64,000 nucleotides of DNA from Pengzhenrongella frigida (lineage in GTDB: Bacteria > Actinomycetota > Actinomycetes > Actinomycetales > Cellulomonadaceae). The notes beneath the pieces are model-generated. The model had not been told where the DNA came from. It ran no database searches and saw nothing but the letters and a program-made list of their open reading frames with translations. The stretch spans positions 89,337 through 153,336 of the forward strand of contig NZ_SDWW01000002.1 in assembly GCF_004168625.1 (NCBI RefSeq), given 5' to 3'. Of this stretch, positions 39,948-48,213 are shown in pieces. The translations under genes were made by a program, and so were the position numbers. Numbering within the stretch: the first letter of the stretch is position 1; every line of letters starts with the position of its first letter.

Positions 39948-41110
39948 CCGACGCCGACCGGACCGACCGCGACCGGACCACGACGCGCGTCGTGCACGTC
40001 AGCGGCGCCCAGCCCTACGACGTCGTCATCGGCCGGCGCCTGCTCGGCGAGCTGCCCGCGCTCCTGGGCGAGAACGTGCGCCGCGTGCTGGTCATCTGCA
40101 CCGAGGCGATGACGACGTCGGGCAACGCCGTGCGTGAGGACCTCGCCGCGCAGGGGTACGAGGCGATGGTCGCCGAGATCCCCGACGCCGAGAACGGCAA
40201 GTCGATCGACGTCGCGGTGTTCTGCTGGACGGTCATGGGGCAGGCGGACTTCACGCGCTCGGACGCGGTGGTGTCCGTCGGCGGCGGCGCAACCACCGAC
40301 CTCGCCGGCTTCGTCGCCTCCACCTGGCTGCGCGGCATCAAGGTGGTGCACATCGCGACCACGCTGCTCGCGATGGTCGACGCGGCCGTCGGCGGCAAGA
40401 CCGGGATCAACACCGCCGAGGGCAAGAACCTCGTGGGCACCTTCTACCCGCCGGCCGGTGTGCTGTGCGACCTGGTGTCCCTCGAGACGCTGCCGAAGTT
40501 CGACTTCGTGGCCGGGCTCGGCGAGATCATCAAGTGCGGGTTCATCGCCGACCCGCGCATCCTCGAGCTGATCGAGGCCGACCCCGTCGGGATCGTCGAG
40601 CGGCGCGGCGCCTTCGCGTCGGGGGACGCGGGCGAGGACGTGGTCCTCGAGCTGATCGAGCGGTCCGTCGCGGTCAAGGCGAGCGTCGTCGGGGTGGACC
40701 TGACCGACGTCGGACAGCGCGAGATCCTCAACTATGGCCACACGTTCGCGCACGCCATCGAGCACGTCGAGCGCTACTCGTGGCGGCACGGCGCGGCGGT
40801 GTCGGTCGGGATGGTGTTCGCGGCCGAGCTCGCCCGCCTCGCGGGCCGCCTGCCCGACGACGTCGTCGATCGCCATCGCGCGATCCTCACCTCCGTCGGC
40901 CTGCCGGTCACGTACCGCGGCGACAAGTGGGACCAGCTGCTGACCGCGATGCGTCGCGACAAGAAGACCCGTGGTGACCTGCTGCGGTTCGTCGTGCTCG
41001 ACGGCGTGGCTAAGCCCGCACGGCTCGAGGGGCCCGACCCGGCGCTGCTGGCGGCCGCGTACGCGGAGGTCAGCGAGGGCGCCGTGACCAGCCGGGCGAT
41101 TTCGCTGTAG
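39944..41110 (+). CDS. aroB: 3-dehydroquinate synthase
   Basis: A 388-residue NAD-dependent, metal-requiring enzyme making 3-dehydroquinate from DAHP. Key segments are [21 protein letters not shown] (NAD loop), [18 protein letters not shown], the [11 protein letters not shown] helix, and the metal-ligand [11 protein letters not shown] with its His residues, plus [11 protein letters not shown]. The length is slightly above average. It follows aroK with a four-base overlap. There is a 127-base gap before aroQ. Confidence 0.97.
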   Translation: MTDADRTDRDRTTTRVVHVSGAQPYDVVIGRRLLGELPALLGENVRRVLVICTEAMTTSGNAVREDLAAQGYEAMVAEIPDAENGKSIDVAVFCWTVMGQADFTRSDAVVSVGGGATTDLAGFVASTWLRGIKVVHIATTLLAMVDAAVGGKTGINTAEGKNLVGTFYPPAGVLCDLVSLETLPKFDFVAGLGEIIKCGFIADPRILELIEADPVGIVERRGAFASGDAGEDVVLELIERSVAVKASVVGVDLTDVGQREILNYGHTFAHAIEHVERYSWRHGAAVSVGMVFAAELARLAGRLPDDVVDRHRAILTSVGLPVTYRGDKWDQLLTAMRRDKKTRGDLLRFVVLDGVAKPARLEGPDPALLAAAYAEVSEGAVTSRAISL

Positions 41111-41224
41111 CCGGAGGTCGACGTGGATCCTGCGATGGCGCACGGAGCCGGTCTCTTCTCCACCGATTCCCAGTTGCTGGAAGGGGCACGTTCCCGGGGC
41201 GTCGAGTGCATCCTCGACCGCCGA

Positions 41225-41230
41225 TAGGGT
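41225..41230 (+). promoter_or_regulatory. Candidate -10 element of aroQ (leaderless)
   Basis: TAGGGT ends seven bases before the aroQ ATG and no Shine-Dalgarno is seen, which predicts a leaderless mRNA. It overlaps a GCCGATAG sequence, but there is no matching upstream half, so I do not call it a FliA-type site. Confidence 0.4.
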
Positions 41231-41237
41231 TTCGGTC

Positions 41238-41681
41238 ATGACTTCCGTGCTGGTGCTCAACGGTCCCAACCTCGGTCGGCTCGGCGTGCGCGAGCCCGAG
41301 GTGTACGGCTCTGCCTCGTACCCCGACCTCGTCGCGGCCGGCAAGACCTGGGGTGCCGAGCTGGGCCTCGACGTCGAGGTGCGCCAGTCCGACGACGAGT
41401 CCGAGCTGGTCGGGTGGCTGCACGAGGCGGTCGACGCCGGCGCGCACGTGGTCCTCAACCCGGCCGCGTTCACGCATTACTCCTATGCGCTGCGCGACGC
41501 CGCGGCGCAGGTCACCACCGCAGGCCTCCTCCTGGTCGAGGTGCACCTTTCCAACCCCGCGGCCCGCGAGTCCTTCCGGCACCTGTCGGTGATCGGCGCG
41601 ATCGCGACCGGCACCATCGCCGGCTTCGGCTTCGACTCCTACCGCCTCGCCCTCTCCGCGATCGCCACCCGCCTCGCCTGA
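41238..41681 (+). CDS. aroQ: 3-dehydroquinate dehydratase, type II
   Basis: A 147-residue enzyme that dehydrates 3-dehydroquinate. The N-terminal [19 protein letters not shown] carries the binding Asn and the catalytic loop (Arg and Tyr). [16 protein letters not shown] carries the Asn and His of the active site, and [18 protein letters not shown] the substrate-binding part. The type II fold is dodecameric in other species. It completes a set of four shikimate genes (aroC, aroK, aroB and aroQ) plus aroE in this window. It probably has its own leaderless promoter. Confidence 0.95.
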   Translation: MTSVLVLNGPNLGRLGVREPEVYGSASYPDLVAAGKTWGAELGLDVEVRQSDDESELVGWLHEAVDAGAHVVLNPAAFTHYSYALRDAAAQVTTAGLLLVEVHLSNPAARESFRHLSVIGAIATGTIAGFGFDSYRLALSAIATRLA

Positions 41682-41713
41682 CCCCACCGCGTTCCAGCAC
41701 AAGTTTCAGGGCT

Positions 41714-41741
41714 TGTTTTGGTCAATACCAGGGTCTAGGGT
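41714..41741 (+). promoter_or_regulatory. Candidate promoter of the SatD-like gene (leaderless)
   Basis: TTGTTT (41714-41719), 16 bases, TAGGGT (41736-41741), then six bases to the ATG. No Shine-Dalgarno is visible. The region is clearly more AT-rich than its surroundings. Confidence 0.5.
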
Positions 41742-41747
41742 TGTGGG

Positions 41748-42443
41748 ATGTTCGTGTTGACGATCGATCAGCAGGGGAGTCGGCGCGTGGGGGACCGCGT
41801 GGACGAGCTGCTCGCCATGTTCGCGACCCTGCCGACCACGGTGGCCGGAGCGCCCGGGCTGGTGCGGCCGTTCGAGCGCACGGTGGGCGATGAGGTCCAG
41901 GCGGTGTTCGACGACGCCGACGTCGTGGTCGACCTCACCCTGACCGTGCTGCGGCGCGGCGGGTGGACCGTGGGGATCGGCGCCGGGCCGGTCGACCTGC
42001 CGTTGCCGCCGACGTCGCGCGCGGGATCGGGCGACGCGTTCGTGGCCGCGCGGGTCGCCGTAGAGCGGGCCAAGAGCCGGGTCCGCGCGGTGCCGCTCGC
42101 GGTCGAGGGTGCCGACCGCGTCGCGGCGGCCGACGCCGAGGCGGTGCTCACGCTGGTGGCGGCCGTGGGGGAGCGACGCACCGCCGCCGGCTGGGAGGTC
42201 ATCGACGCGCTCCGGGCGCCGGGTGTGGGTTCCCGGCAGGAGGATGTGGCGCACCGGTTGGGGATCAGCCAGCAGGCGGTCAGTCAGCGGTTGCGCACGG
42301 CGCTGTGGGCCGAGGAGCTCGCGGCCCGACCGCTCGCCGCGCGGCTGCTGGTCGCGGCCGCGGCCGCGGCTGGGGTCGAGGTAGACGGACGGGTCGAGGT
42401 AGACGGACGGGTCGAGGCAGTCGGACGGAAGGTGGAGACGTGA
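41748..42443 (+). CDS. SatD-like protein with C-terminal HTH
   Basis: A 231-residue protein. The N-terminal 120 residues resemble SatD-type proteins: FVLTIDQQGSRR, then a FERTVGDEVQAVFDDADV segment recalling the metal/nucleotide region of class III cyclase-like folds, and GSGDAFVAARVAVERAK. Residues about 160-195 form a helix-turn-helix (SRQEDVAHRLGISQQAVSQRL), so it probably binds DNA. The end is a repeated VEVDGR stretch encoded by an 18-bp tandem repeat (42375-42428). The biochemical role of SatD proteins is not settled. It overlaps the next gene by four bases. Confidence 0.75.
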   Translation: MFVLTIDQQGSRRVGDRVDELLAMFATLPTTVAGAPGLVRPFERTVGDEVQAVFDDADVVVDLTLTVLRRGGWTVGIGAGPVDLPLPPTSRAGSGDAFVAARVAVERAKSRVRAVPLAVEGADRVAAADAEAVLTLVAAVGERRTAAGWEVIDALRAPGVGSRQEDVAHRLGISQQAVSQRLRTALWAEELAARPLAARLLVAAAAAAGVEVDGRVEVDGRVEAVGRKVET

Positions 42444-42850
42444 ACGGAGTGCTCGCGGCGCTGGTCGTCGTCGGGGCGTTGGCGGTCTCCGTCGTGGGCG
42501 GGTGGGTCCTCACCTCGGCGGTGCTGCGGCTCGCGTCGCGATCGCCCGACGCCGGCGACGACAGCGGTGACGGCGGACCCACCGGCGAGGGGCCGGAGGC
42601 TGCCCTGCGCGGGGGAACCTGGATCGGGGTGCTCGAGCGGGTGGCCGTGACCGGCGCCCTGCTCGCGGGCTACCCGGCGGCGATCGCCTTCGTCATCGCC
42701 ATCAAGGGCCTGGGCCGGTACCCCGAGCTGCACAAGCACCCGGGCGCGTCCGAGCGGTTCGTGATCGGCACGCTCGCGTCGATGGTGTGGGCCTCGGCCG
42801 TCGGGCTGGGCGGTTGGCTGCTGCTCGGCGGCACGATCATCACCTCCTGA
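42440..42850 (+). CDS. Unknown small membrane protein paired with SatD-like gene
   Basis: A 136-residue protein with three predicted helices: an N-terminal one ([21 protein letters not shown]), a middle one ([21 protein letters not shown]) and a C-terminal one ([19 protein letters not shown]). A short Asp/Gly-rich loop lies after the first helix, and [23 protein letters not shown] is a conserved-looking loop. I do not know the function. GTG 42440 overlaps the SatD-like stop, so the two are translationally coupled and likely act together. Confidence 0.8.
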   Translation: MNGVLAALVVVGALAVSVVGGWVLTSAVLRLASRSPDAGDDSGDGGPTGEGPEAALRGGTWIGVLERVAVTGALLAGYPAAIAFVIAIKGLGRYPELHKHPGASERFVIGTLASMVWASAVGLGGWLLLGGTIITS

Positions 42851-42917
42851 CCACCCCGGTCCGCCGGGCGCCGGTCGGGTCCCACCCCGCCCGATCGGCA
42901 ACGGGCGACCGGCACGC

Positions 42918-42923
42918 TAGAAT
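42918..42923 (+). promoter_or_regulatory. Candidate -10 element of efp
   Basis: TAGAAT, one change from TATAAT, about 76 bases before the efp start. No good -35 is visible. Confidence 0.4.
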
Positions 42924-42999
42924 CGATGCCGGTCTGGCGCCGAGCCCTGGTGGGCGCGGTCGCCCCGCACATTCTCAACTCGACAGGAAGCAGCCACCC

Positions 43000-43563
43000 G
43001 TGGCCACCACGAATGACCTGAAGAACGGCACCGTGCTCAAGATCGACGGTCAGCTCTGGACCGTCATCGACTTCCAGCACGTCAAGCCGGGCAAGGGTGG
43101 CGCGTTCGTCCGCACCAAGCTCAAGAGCGTGTTGTCCGGCAAGGTCGTCGACAAGACGTTCAACGCAGGTCTGAAGATCGAGACCGCGAACGTCGACAAG
43201 CGCGACATGCAGTACCTGTACAAGGACGGCAACGACTACGTGTTCATGGACACGAGCAACTACGACCAGATCACGGTCCCCGAGGTCACGGTCGGCGACG
43301 CGACCCGCTTCCTGCTCGAGAACCAGACGGTCCTGGTCGCCACGCACGACGGCTCGCCGCTGTACGTCGAGCTCCCGCCGTCCGTGGTGCTCGAGGTGAC
43401 CTACACCGAGCCCGGCCTGCAGGGTGACCGCTCGACCGGCGGCACCAAGCCCGCCACGCTCGAGACCGGCCACGAGATCCAGGTTCCGCTGTTCATCGAG
43501 CAGGGCACGCGCGTCAAGGTGGACACCCGCGACAGCGGCTACCTCGGCCGCGTGAACGACTGA
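43000..43563 (+). CDS. efp: Elongation factor P
   Basis: A 187-residue, three-domain tRNA-mimic protein that relieves ribosome stalling at proline runs. The N-terminal KOW-like domain is [17 protein letters not shown]..., with the tip loop [12 protein letters not shown] carrying the Lys at the modification position. Two OB domains follow; the end has the signature [10 protein letters not shown] near the C-terminus. The start is GTG 43000, nine bases after AGGAAG. nusB follows after one base. This proteome fragment contains several Pro-rich proteins (for example PyrF) that could need it. Confidence 0.97.
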   Translation: MATTNDLKNGTVLKIDGQLWTVIDFQHVKPGKGGAFVRTKLKSVLSGKVVDKTFNAGLKIETANVDKRDMQYLYKDGNDYVFMDTSNYDQITVPEVTVGDATRFLLENQTVLVATHDGSPLYVELPPSVVLEVTYTEPGLQGDRSTGGTKPATLETGHEIQVPLFIEQGTRVKVDTRDSGYLGRVND

Positions 43564-43564
43564 C

Positions 43565-43981
43565 GTGGGCGCTCGTACCAAGGCACGCAAGCGCGCGCTC
43601 GACGTCCTGTTCGAGGCCGAGCAGCGCCAGATGGACCCGGTGACCCTGCTCGCGGAGCGCATCCGCGAGTCGGGCACCCAGACGTCCCTGCCGCAGTACT
43701 CGGTGGAGATCGTCGAGGGCGTCGTCGCCGAGCAGGACCGCATCGACGAGCTGCTCGCCACGCACGCGCACGGGTGGACCCTCGACCGGATGCCCGCCGT
43801 CGACCGCGCGCTGCTGCGGATCGGCACGTGGGAGGTCCTCTACAACGACGACGTGCCCGACGCCGTCGCGGTGGACGAGGCCGTCGAGCTCGCCCGGTCC
43901 CTGTCGACCGACGACTCGCCGTCGTTCGTCAACGGGCTGCTCGGCCGGATCCTCGACCTCAAGCCGACGATTCTCGCCTAG
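43565..43981 (+). CDS. nusB: Transcription antitermination factor NusB
   Basis: A 138-residue all-helical RNA-binding protein acting in rRNA antitermination with NusE. Visible are KARKRALDVLFEAEQR at the N-terminus, the GWTLDRMPAVDRALLRIGTWEVL core helices, PDAVAVDEAVELARSLSTDDSPSFVNGLLG and the end. GTG 43565 is one base after efp. Its last 23 bases overlap the 3' end of the convergent GGDEF-EAL gene, with no terminator between. Confidence 0.95.
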   Translation: MGARTKARKRALDVLFEAEQRQMDPVTLLAERIRESGTQTSLPQYSVEIVEGVVAEQDRIDELLATHAHGWTLDRMPAVDRALLRIGTWEVLYNDDVPDAVAVDEAVELARSLSTDDSPSFVNGLLGRILDLKPTILA

Positions 43982-46214
43982 TCCTCGACTCGACCACGCG
44001 GCCGAAGCTCGCTGCGGTGAGCTCCACCGGCAGCGAGGCGGCCGACGTCGGGCGCCCGATCAGGAAGCCCTGCAGCTTGTGCACGCCGAGGTCGACCAGG
44101 GTCTCGAACTGATCGATCCGCTCGACGCCCTCGGCAACGACATCGAGCCCGTGGGCCTTCGCGAGCGACACGATCGCCTGCACGACGGCGACCCCGCCCG
44201 GCTCGTCGAGGTCGCGCACGAACGCCTGGTCGATCTTCAGTACATCCACCGGGAGCACCGCGAGGCGTGCGAACGAGCTGTAGCCGGTGCCGAAGTCGTC
44301 GATCGAGATCCGGACGCCGAGCGCGCGCAGCGTGATCAGCGAGTCGATCACCTGGGCGAGGTCCTGCAGCAGGGCGCTCTCGGTGATCTCGAGCGTGAGC
44401 AGGTGCCAGTCACCCTCGCCCCAGTCCTCGCGCAACGCCCGGACGTACCCCGGCTCGGCCAGCTGGCGGGCGGCGACATTGACCGCCACCGGCAGGCCGA
44501 GCCGGTGCGCGCCGGCCCGCGCGGCCCGCACCAGGTGCCGGCCGATCGGCACGATCAGGCCCGTCTCCTCGGCGAACCCGAGCCAGTACCCCGGCATCCG
44601 CAACCCGTCTGGATGATGCCAACGGACCAGCGCCTCGGTGCCGACGACCTCGAGGGTGGCCGCGTCGACGATCGCCTGGTAGTACATCTCGAACTCGCCG
44701 CCCGCCAGGGCGTCGGTCAGCTCCCTGCGCAGGTTCTGGTCGGCGCGCATCCGGGCCCGCAGCGCGTCGTCGAACACCACGACCCCGACCCGGGAGCGCT
44801 TGCCCTCGAACATCGCCGTGTCGGCCTGGCGCAGCAGCTCCTCCGGGCCGGTGCTGTCGCCGGGCTCCCAGAACGCCACACCGACGGAGATCAGCGGGGC
44901 GATCTGGTCCGTGCCGGTGAGGTCGAGGTCCGTGCGGATGCGGTGCGCGAGCGCGAGAAGACCATCGCGGGACCGGATGTCCTCCTGCACGACGACGAAC
45001 TCGTCCCCGCCGAACCGCGCCGCGAAGTGGTTCTCGGACGGGCCGGCGCGCACGTGCCCGGCCGTGCGCCGCAGCAGCTCGTCGCCCCACGAGTGCCCGT
45101 GCTGGTCGTTCTCCTGCTTGAAACCGTCGATGTCGCAGTACAGGACGGCGAGCCGCGTGCCTGCGGCGGCAGCACGGGCGAGCGCGTGCACGAGGTGCAG
45201 CTCGAGCGCGTGCCGGTTCGGCAGACGGGTGAGGGCGTCGGTGAACGCGGCCGCGCTCAGGTTTGCAGCCAGTCGCATCCGCTCGGTGGCCGTCGCGACG
45301 ATCTCGCTGAGGTCGTCGAGGAAGTCGCGCGTCGACGGGTCGGCCAGGAGCTCCGGGGGACAGGTGAAGCTCGTCGAGAACCGGCCACCCGGCAGCGCAC
45401 TCATGGACCCGGTGATCGAGTCGTCCCCGATCTGGCGGCGCGCCGTGGTCTGCGCGAGCTCCAGGAGCTCGAGCCGGTCGGAGGTGGACCAGGCCGCGCG
45501 GCCGACGTCGGCCAGGGACTCGCGCAGCCGGTGCTGGTGCAGCACCTTCGCGTCGGCGGCGCGGATCCGCAGGATCCGCATGGCCTGCAGGTAGGCCACC
45601 AGCGGCAGCGCCCAGACGCTCGTCGAGAGCTCGGCGATCCGGCCGTTCGGCAGCAGGAACGACACCAGCAGGCCGGCGATGCTCAGGGCGCCGGCGACCT
45701 GCAGCCCGTACCGGGTGCGCACCGACGGCATGCGCATCGTCGAGACCACGCCGTACCAGAACACGACGGCTGCCGGAACGAAGAACGTGATCGCGACCAG
45801 CGGCCCGTATTGCGGCACCCCCTCGACGGCCGTGTGGGTATAGACGAGATCCGTGGTGAACCAGAGCACCGCCCGCACGCCGAACAGCGCCCCGGCGACC
45901 AGCAGGTGACCGCGGATCGGCCGCCCGCGGGTGAAGTCGCGGATGGCGGGCATCGCCAGCAGGATCGCGGCCGCGAGCAGCTGGGCCCGCACGAAGAGCG
46001 CCGCCTCGTCGACCGGTCCCGCCGGAAGTGCCGGCTGCACCGCGTTGACGCCGAACAGCAGCGCGAGCGCCGCCGACCACAGCATCAGCCAGAACGCGCC
46101 GCGGTTGCCCCGATCGTCGTGCCACGCGGTCCAGTGCTGGAAGCACAGACCGCCGATGAAGCCGGCCATGGCGCACTGCGCCACGACCGCCACGAGTCCG
46201 GCGCCTGATTCCAC
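43959..46214 (-). CDS. Membrane-bound GGDEF-EAL protein (c-di-GMP turnover)
   Basis: A 751-residue protein: about eight N-terminal membrane helices (residues 1-230), a linker of about 130 residues, a GGDEF domain with intact RFGGDEF (402-406), and an EAL domain with Glu527 in GTEALVRWHHP, then VNVAARQ, LEITESALL, DDFGTGYSSF, KIDQAFV and VAEGVE. Both catalytic signatures look intact, so it may be bifunctional. The start is GTG at 46214, which is where transcription would begin from a consensus sigma-28-like promoter just upstream, so it is probably leaderless; earlier in-frame starts would lie before that promoter. It is convergent with nusB. Confidence 0.9.
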   Translation of the reverse strand: MESGAGLVAVVAQCAMAGFIGGLCFQHWTAWHDDRGNRGAFWLMLWSAALALLFGVNAVQPALPAGPVDEAALFVRAQLLAAAILLAMPAIRDFTRGRPIRGHLLVAGALFGVRAVLWFTTDLVYTHTAVEGVPQYGPLVAITFFVPAAVVFWYGVVSTMRMPSVRTRYGLQVAGALSIAGLLVSFLLPNGRIAELSTSVWALPLVAYLQAMRILRIRAADAKVLHQHRLRESLADVGRAAWSTSDRLELLELAQTTARRQIGDDSITGSMSALPGGRFSTSFTCPPELLADPSTRDFLDDLSEIVATATERMRLAANLSAAAFTDALTRLPNRHALELHLVHALARAAAAGTRLAVLYCDIDGFKQENDQHGHSWGDELLRRTAGHVRAGPSENHFAARFGGDEFVVVQEDIRSRDGLLALAHRIRTDLDLTGTDQIAPLISVGVAFWEPGDSTGPEELLRQADTAMFEGKRSRVGVVVFDDALRARMRADQNLRRELTDALAGGEFEMYYQAIVDAATLEVVGTEALVRWHHPDGLRMPGYWLGFAEETGLIVPIGRHLVRAARAGAHRLGLPVAVNVAARQLAEPGYVRALREDWGEGDWHLLTLEITESALLQDLAQVIDSLITLRALGVRISIDDFGTGYSSFARLAVLPVDVLKIDQAFVRDLDEPGGVAVVQAIVSLAKAHGLDVVAEGVERIDQFETLVDLGVHKLQGFLIGRPTSAASLPVELTAASFGRVVESRTRRESSA

Positions 46215-46221
46215 CGAGCAA

Positions 46222-46250
46222 TTATCGGCACAACTGCCGAATTTCTTAAC
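46222..46250 (-). promoter_or_regulatory. Consensus-like FliA/WhiG promoter of the GGDEF-EAL gene
   Basis: On the minus strand: GTTAAG (46250-46245), 15 bases, GCCGATAA (46229-46222), then seven bases to the GTG start. The -10 half matches the sigma-28 consensus at all eight positions and the spacing is exactly the usual 15. It is the best match in the window. Confidence 0.6.
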
Positions 46251-46379
46251 CCCGAACCGGTGACCGATTTGCGGGAGTTTCGTACGTTCTCCGCGTTCGA
46301 CGTCTGCGACGTCCGATTCCCGAACCGTCCAACCCGGTCCCCCCGGTGCCCAGCGCATCCGGGGCGTCGGACGGGGCGG

Positions 46380-46385
46380 TAGGAT
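46380..46385 (+). promoter_or_regulatory. Candidate -10 element of the pyr operon
   Basis: TAGGAT, followed by a probable start near 46392 and a leader of about 53 bases that carries the PyrR hairpin. Confidence 0.45.
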
Positions 46386-46400
46386 CGCCGCCGTCAGACA

Positions 46401-46438
46401 TTCCTTTAAGACCCGTCCTGAGAGGCGGGGAAGGAGGT
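46401..46438 (+). promoter_or_regulatory. PyrR-binding leader hairpin covering the pyrR ribosome binding site
   Basis: CCCG (46412-46415) pairs with CGGG (46426-46429) around a TCCTGAGAGG loop, the known PyrR recognition type. TTCCTT (46401-46406) can pair with AAGGAG (46431-46436), which is the Shine-Dalgarno. PyrR bound with UMP would hold this closed and block translation, as described for mycobacterial pyr leaders. Confidence 0.8.
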
Positions 46439-46444
46439 CGCCAG

Positions 46445-47137
46445 ATGAGCTCTGGCCCCGTAGTCCCGAACGACCCGTCCTCGATGGTTCCCGTCGAGCG
46501 ACCCGCAGGCACCGGCGCACCAGGCGTCCCCGCCGCACCCGCACCCGCCCCCGGATCCCGGCTCGTCCTGGGCGCGCCCGAGATCTCCCGGGCGCTGACC
46601 CGGATCGCGCACGAGATCCTGGAGCGCAACCACGGTGGCGCCGACATCGTGCTGCTCGGCATCCCGACCCGCGGCCTGCCGCTCGCGGTGCGCCTGGCCG
46701 AGCGGCTGGCCGCCGTCGAGCCCGAGCTGGTCGCGGCCGACCTGGTCGGCAGCCTCGACGTGACGATGTACCGCGACGACCTGCACAAGCACCCCACCCG
46801 GACGATCGGCGCGACGCTGCTGCCGCCGTCGGGCATCGACGGCCGCATCGTCGTGCTGGTCGACGACGTCCTGTACTCCGGGCGGACCATCCGCGCCGCG
46901 CTCGACGCGATCAGCGACCTCGGCCGGCCGCGCGCGGTGCAGCTCGCCGCGCTCGTCGACCGCGGGCACCGCGAGCTGCCGATCCGCCCCGACTACGTGG
47001 GCAAGAACCTGCCGACGTCCCAGTCCGAGAAGGTCCGCGTGCTGCTGACGGAGACCGACGGCGAGGACGGCGTGTTCATCGCCGGCCGCCAGGGCGCCGA
47101 GACCCGCCAGAGCGCCGAGATCGAGGAGTCCCGATGA
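46445..47137 (+). CDS. pyrR: Bifunctional pyr operon regulator / uracil phosphoribosyltransferase
   Basis: A 230-residue protein that binds the pyr leader RNA when UMP is abundant. The PRPP-binding motif is [40 protein letters not shown] and [19 protein letters not shown] are PyrR segments. A non-conserved Pro/Ala-rich N-terminal stretch of about 40 residues makes it longer than the usual 180-190. ATG 46445 sits six bases after AAGGAGGT, a near-perfect site sequestered in the leader hairpin. It overlaps pyrB (ATGA). Confidence 0.95.
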   Translation: MSSGPVVPNDPSSMVPVERPAGTGAPGVPAAPAPAPGSRLVLGAPEISRALTRIAHEILERNHGGADIVLLGIPTRGLPLAVRLAERLAAVEPELVAADLVGSLDVTMYRDDLHKHPTRTIGATLLPPSGIDGRIVVLVDDVLYSGRTIRAALDAISDLGRPRAVQLAALVDRGHRELPIRPDYVGKNLPTSQSEKVRVLLTETDGEDGVFIAGRQGAETRQSAEIEESR

Positions 47138-48213
47138 GGCACCTGCTCTCGACCGCCGACCTCGACTCCGCGGCCGCCGTCCACATCCTCGACACCGCCG
47201 CGCAGATGGCCGCGACCCAGTCGCGCGAGATCAAGAAGCTCCCCACGCTGCGCGGGCGCACGGTCGTGAACCTCTTCTTCGAGGACTCCACCCGGACCCG
47301 GATCTCGTTCGAGACGGCGGCCAAACGGCTGTCGGCCGACGTGATCAACTTCTCCGCCAAGGGGTCGAGCGTGTCCAAGGGCGAGTCGCTCAAGGACACC
47401 GCGCTCACGCTCCAGGCGATGGGGGCCGACGCCGTCGTCGTGCGCCACCAGTCGTCGGGCGCGCCGCACACCCTGGCGCACTCGGGCTGGGTGGACGGCG
47501 CGGTCATCAACGCCGGGGACGGCACCCACCAGCACCCGACGCAGGCGCTGCTCGACGCGTTCACCATCCGCCGGCACGTCGCGATGGCCGGGGCGGCCGG
47601 CGCCGGGGCGATCGGACAGCTCGATCCGACCGGCCGCGACCTGGCCGGGCTGAAGATCGCCATCGTCGGCGACGTGCTGCACTCCCGGGTCGCCCGCTCG
47701 AACGTGCTGCTGCTGCGCACGCTCGGCGCGGACGTCACGCTGGTCGCTCCGCCGACGCTCGTCCCGGTCGGGGTCGAGGCGTGGCCGTGCCGGGTGTCCT
47801 ACCACCTGGACGAGGTGCTCCGCGACCAGCAGCCGGACGCGATCATGATGCTCCGCGTGCAGCGCGAGAGGATGAGCGCGGGCGGCGCCGGGGGAGGCGC
47901 GTTCTTCCCGAACCCGCTCGAGTACACCCGGGGCTTCGGGCTCGACGCGCGCCGCCTGGCGCTCCTGCCGGAGCACGCGATCGTCATGCACCCCGGACCG
48001 ATGAACCGCGGGCTGGAGATCTCCGCGGACGCGGCCGACTCGCCGCGCGCGGTGATCGTCGAACAGGTCGCGAACGGCGTCGCGGTGCGGATGGCCGTGC
48101 TGTACCTGCTGCTCGCCGGGGACTCCGCCGGCTCGGCCAGCACGGCCGGCTCCGCCAGCACCGCCGGCTCGGCCGGACCCAGAACTGCGGACGAAAGGAC
48201 GGCGATCGCGTGA
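47134..48213 (+). CDS. pyrB: Aspartate carbamoyltransferase, catalytic subunit
   Basis: A 359-residue enzyme joining carbamoyl phosphate and aspartate. The carbamoyl-phosphate loop is [11 protein letters not shown], the 80s loop [16 protein letters not shown], and the [14 protein letters not shown] segment and MHPGPMNRG end are typical. The C-terminus has a non-conserved tail of repeated AGSAST units from an 18-bp tandem repeat (about 48127-48178). It overlaps pyrR and pyrC by four bases each, so the operon is tightly coupled. Confidence 0.97.
   Translation: MRHLLSTADLDSAAAVHILDTAAQMAATQSREIKKLPTLRGRTVVNLFFEDSTRTRISFETAAKRLSADVINFSAKGSSVSKGESLKDTALTLQAMGADAVVVRHQSSGAPHTLAHSGWVDGAVINAGDGTHQHPTQALLDAFTIRRHVAMAGAAGAGAIGQLDPTGRDLAGLKIAIVGDVLHSRVARSNVLLLRTLGADVTLVAPPTLVPVGVEAWPCRVSYHLDEVLRDQQPDAIMMLRVQRERMSAGGAGGGAFFPNPLEYTRGFGLDARRLALLPEHAIVMHPGPMNRGLEISADAADSPRAVIVEQVANGVAVRMAVLYLLLAGDSAGSASTAGSASTAGSAGPRTADERTAIA

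Noticed and set aside
41220..41227. GCCGATAG upstream of aroQ as another FliA-type promoter
   Set aside because: No CTCAAG/TAAG-like half occurs 14-16 bases upstream; the TAGGGT within it is better read as a housekeeping -10 element.
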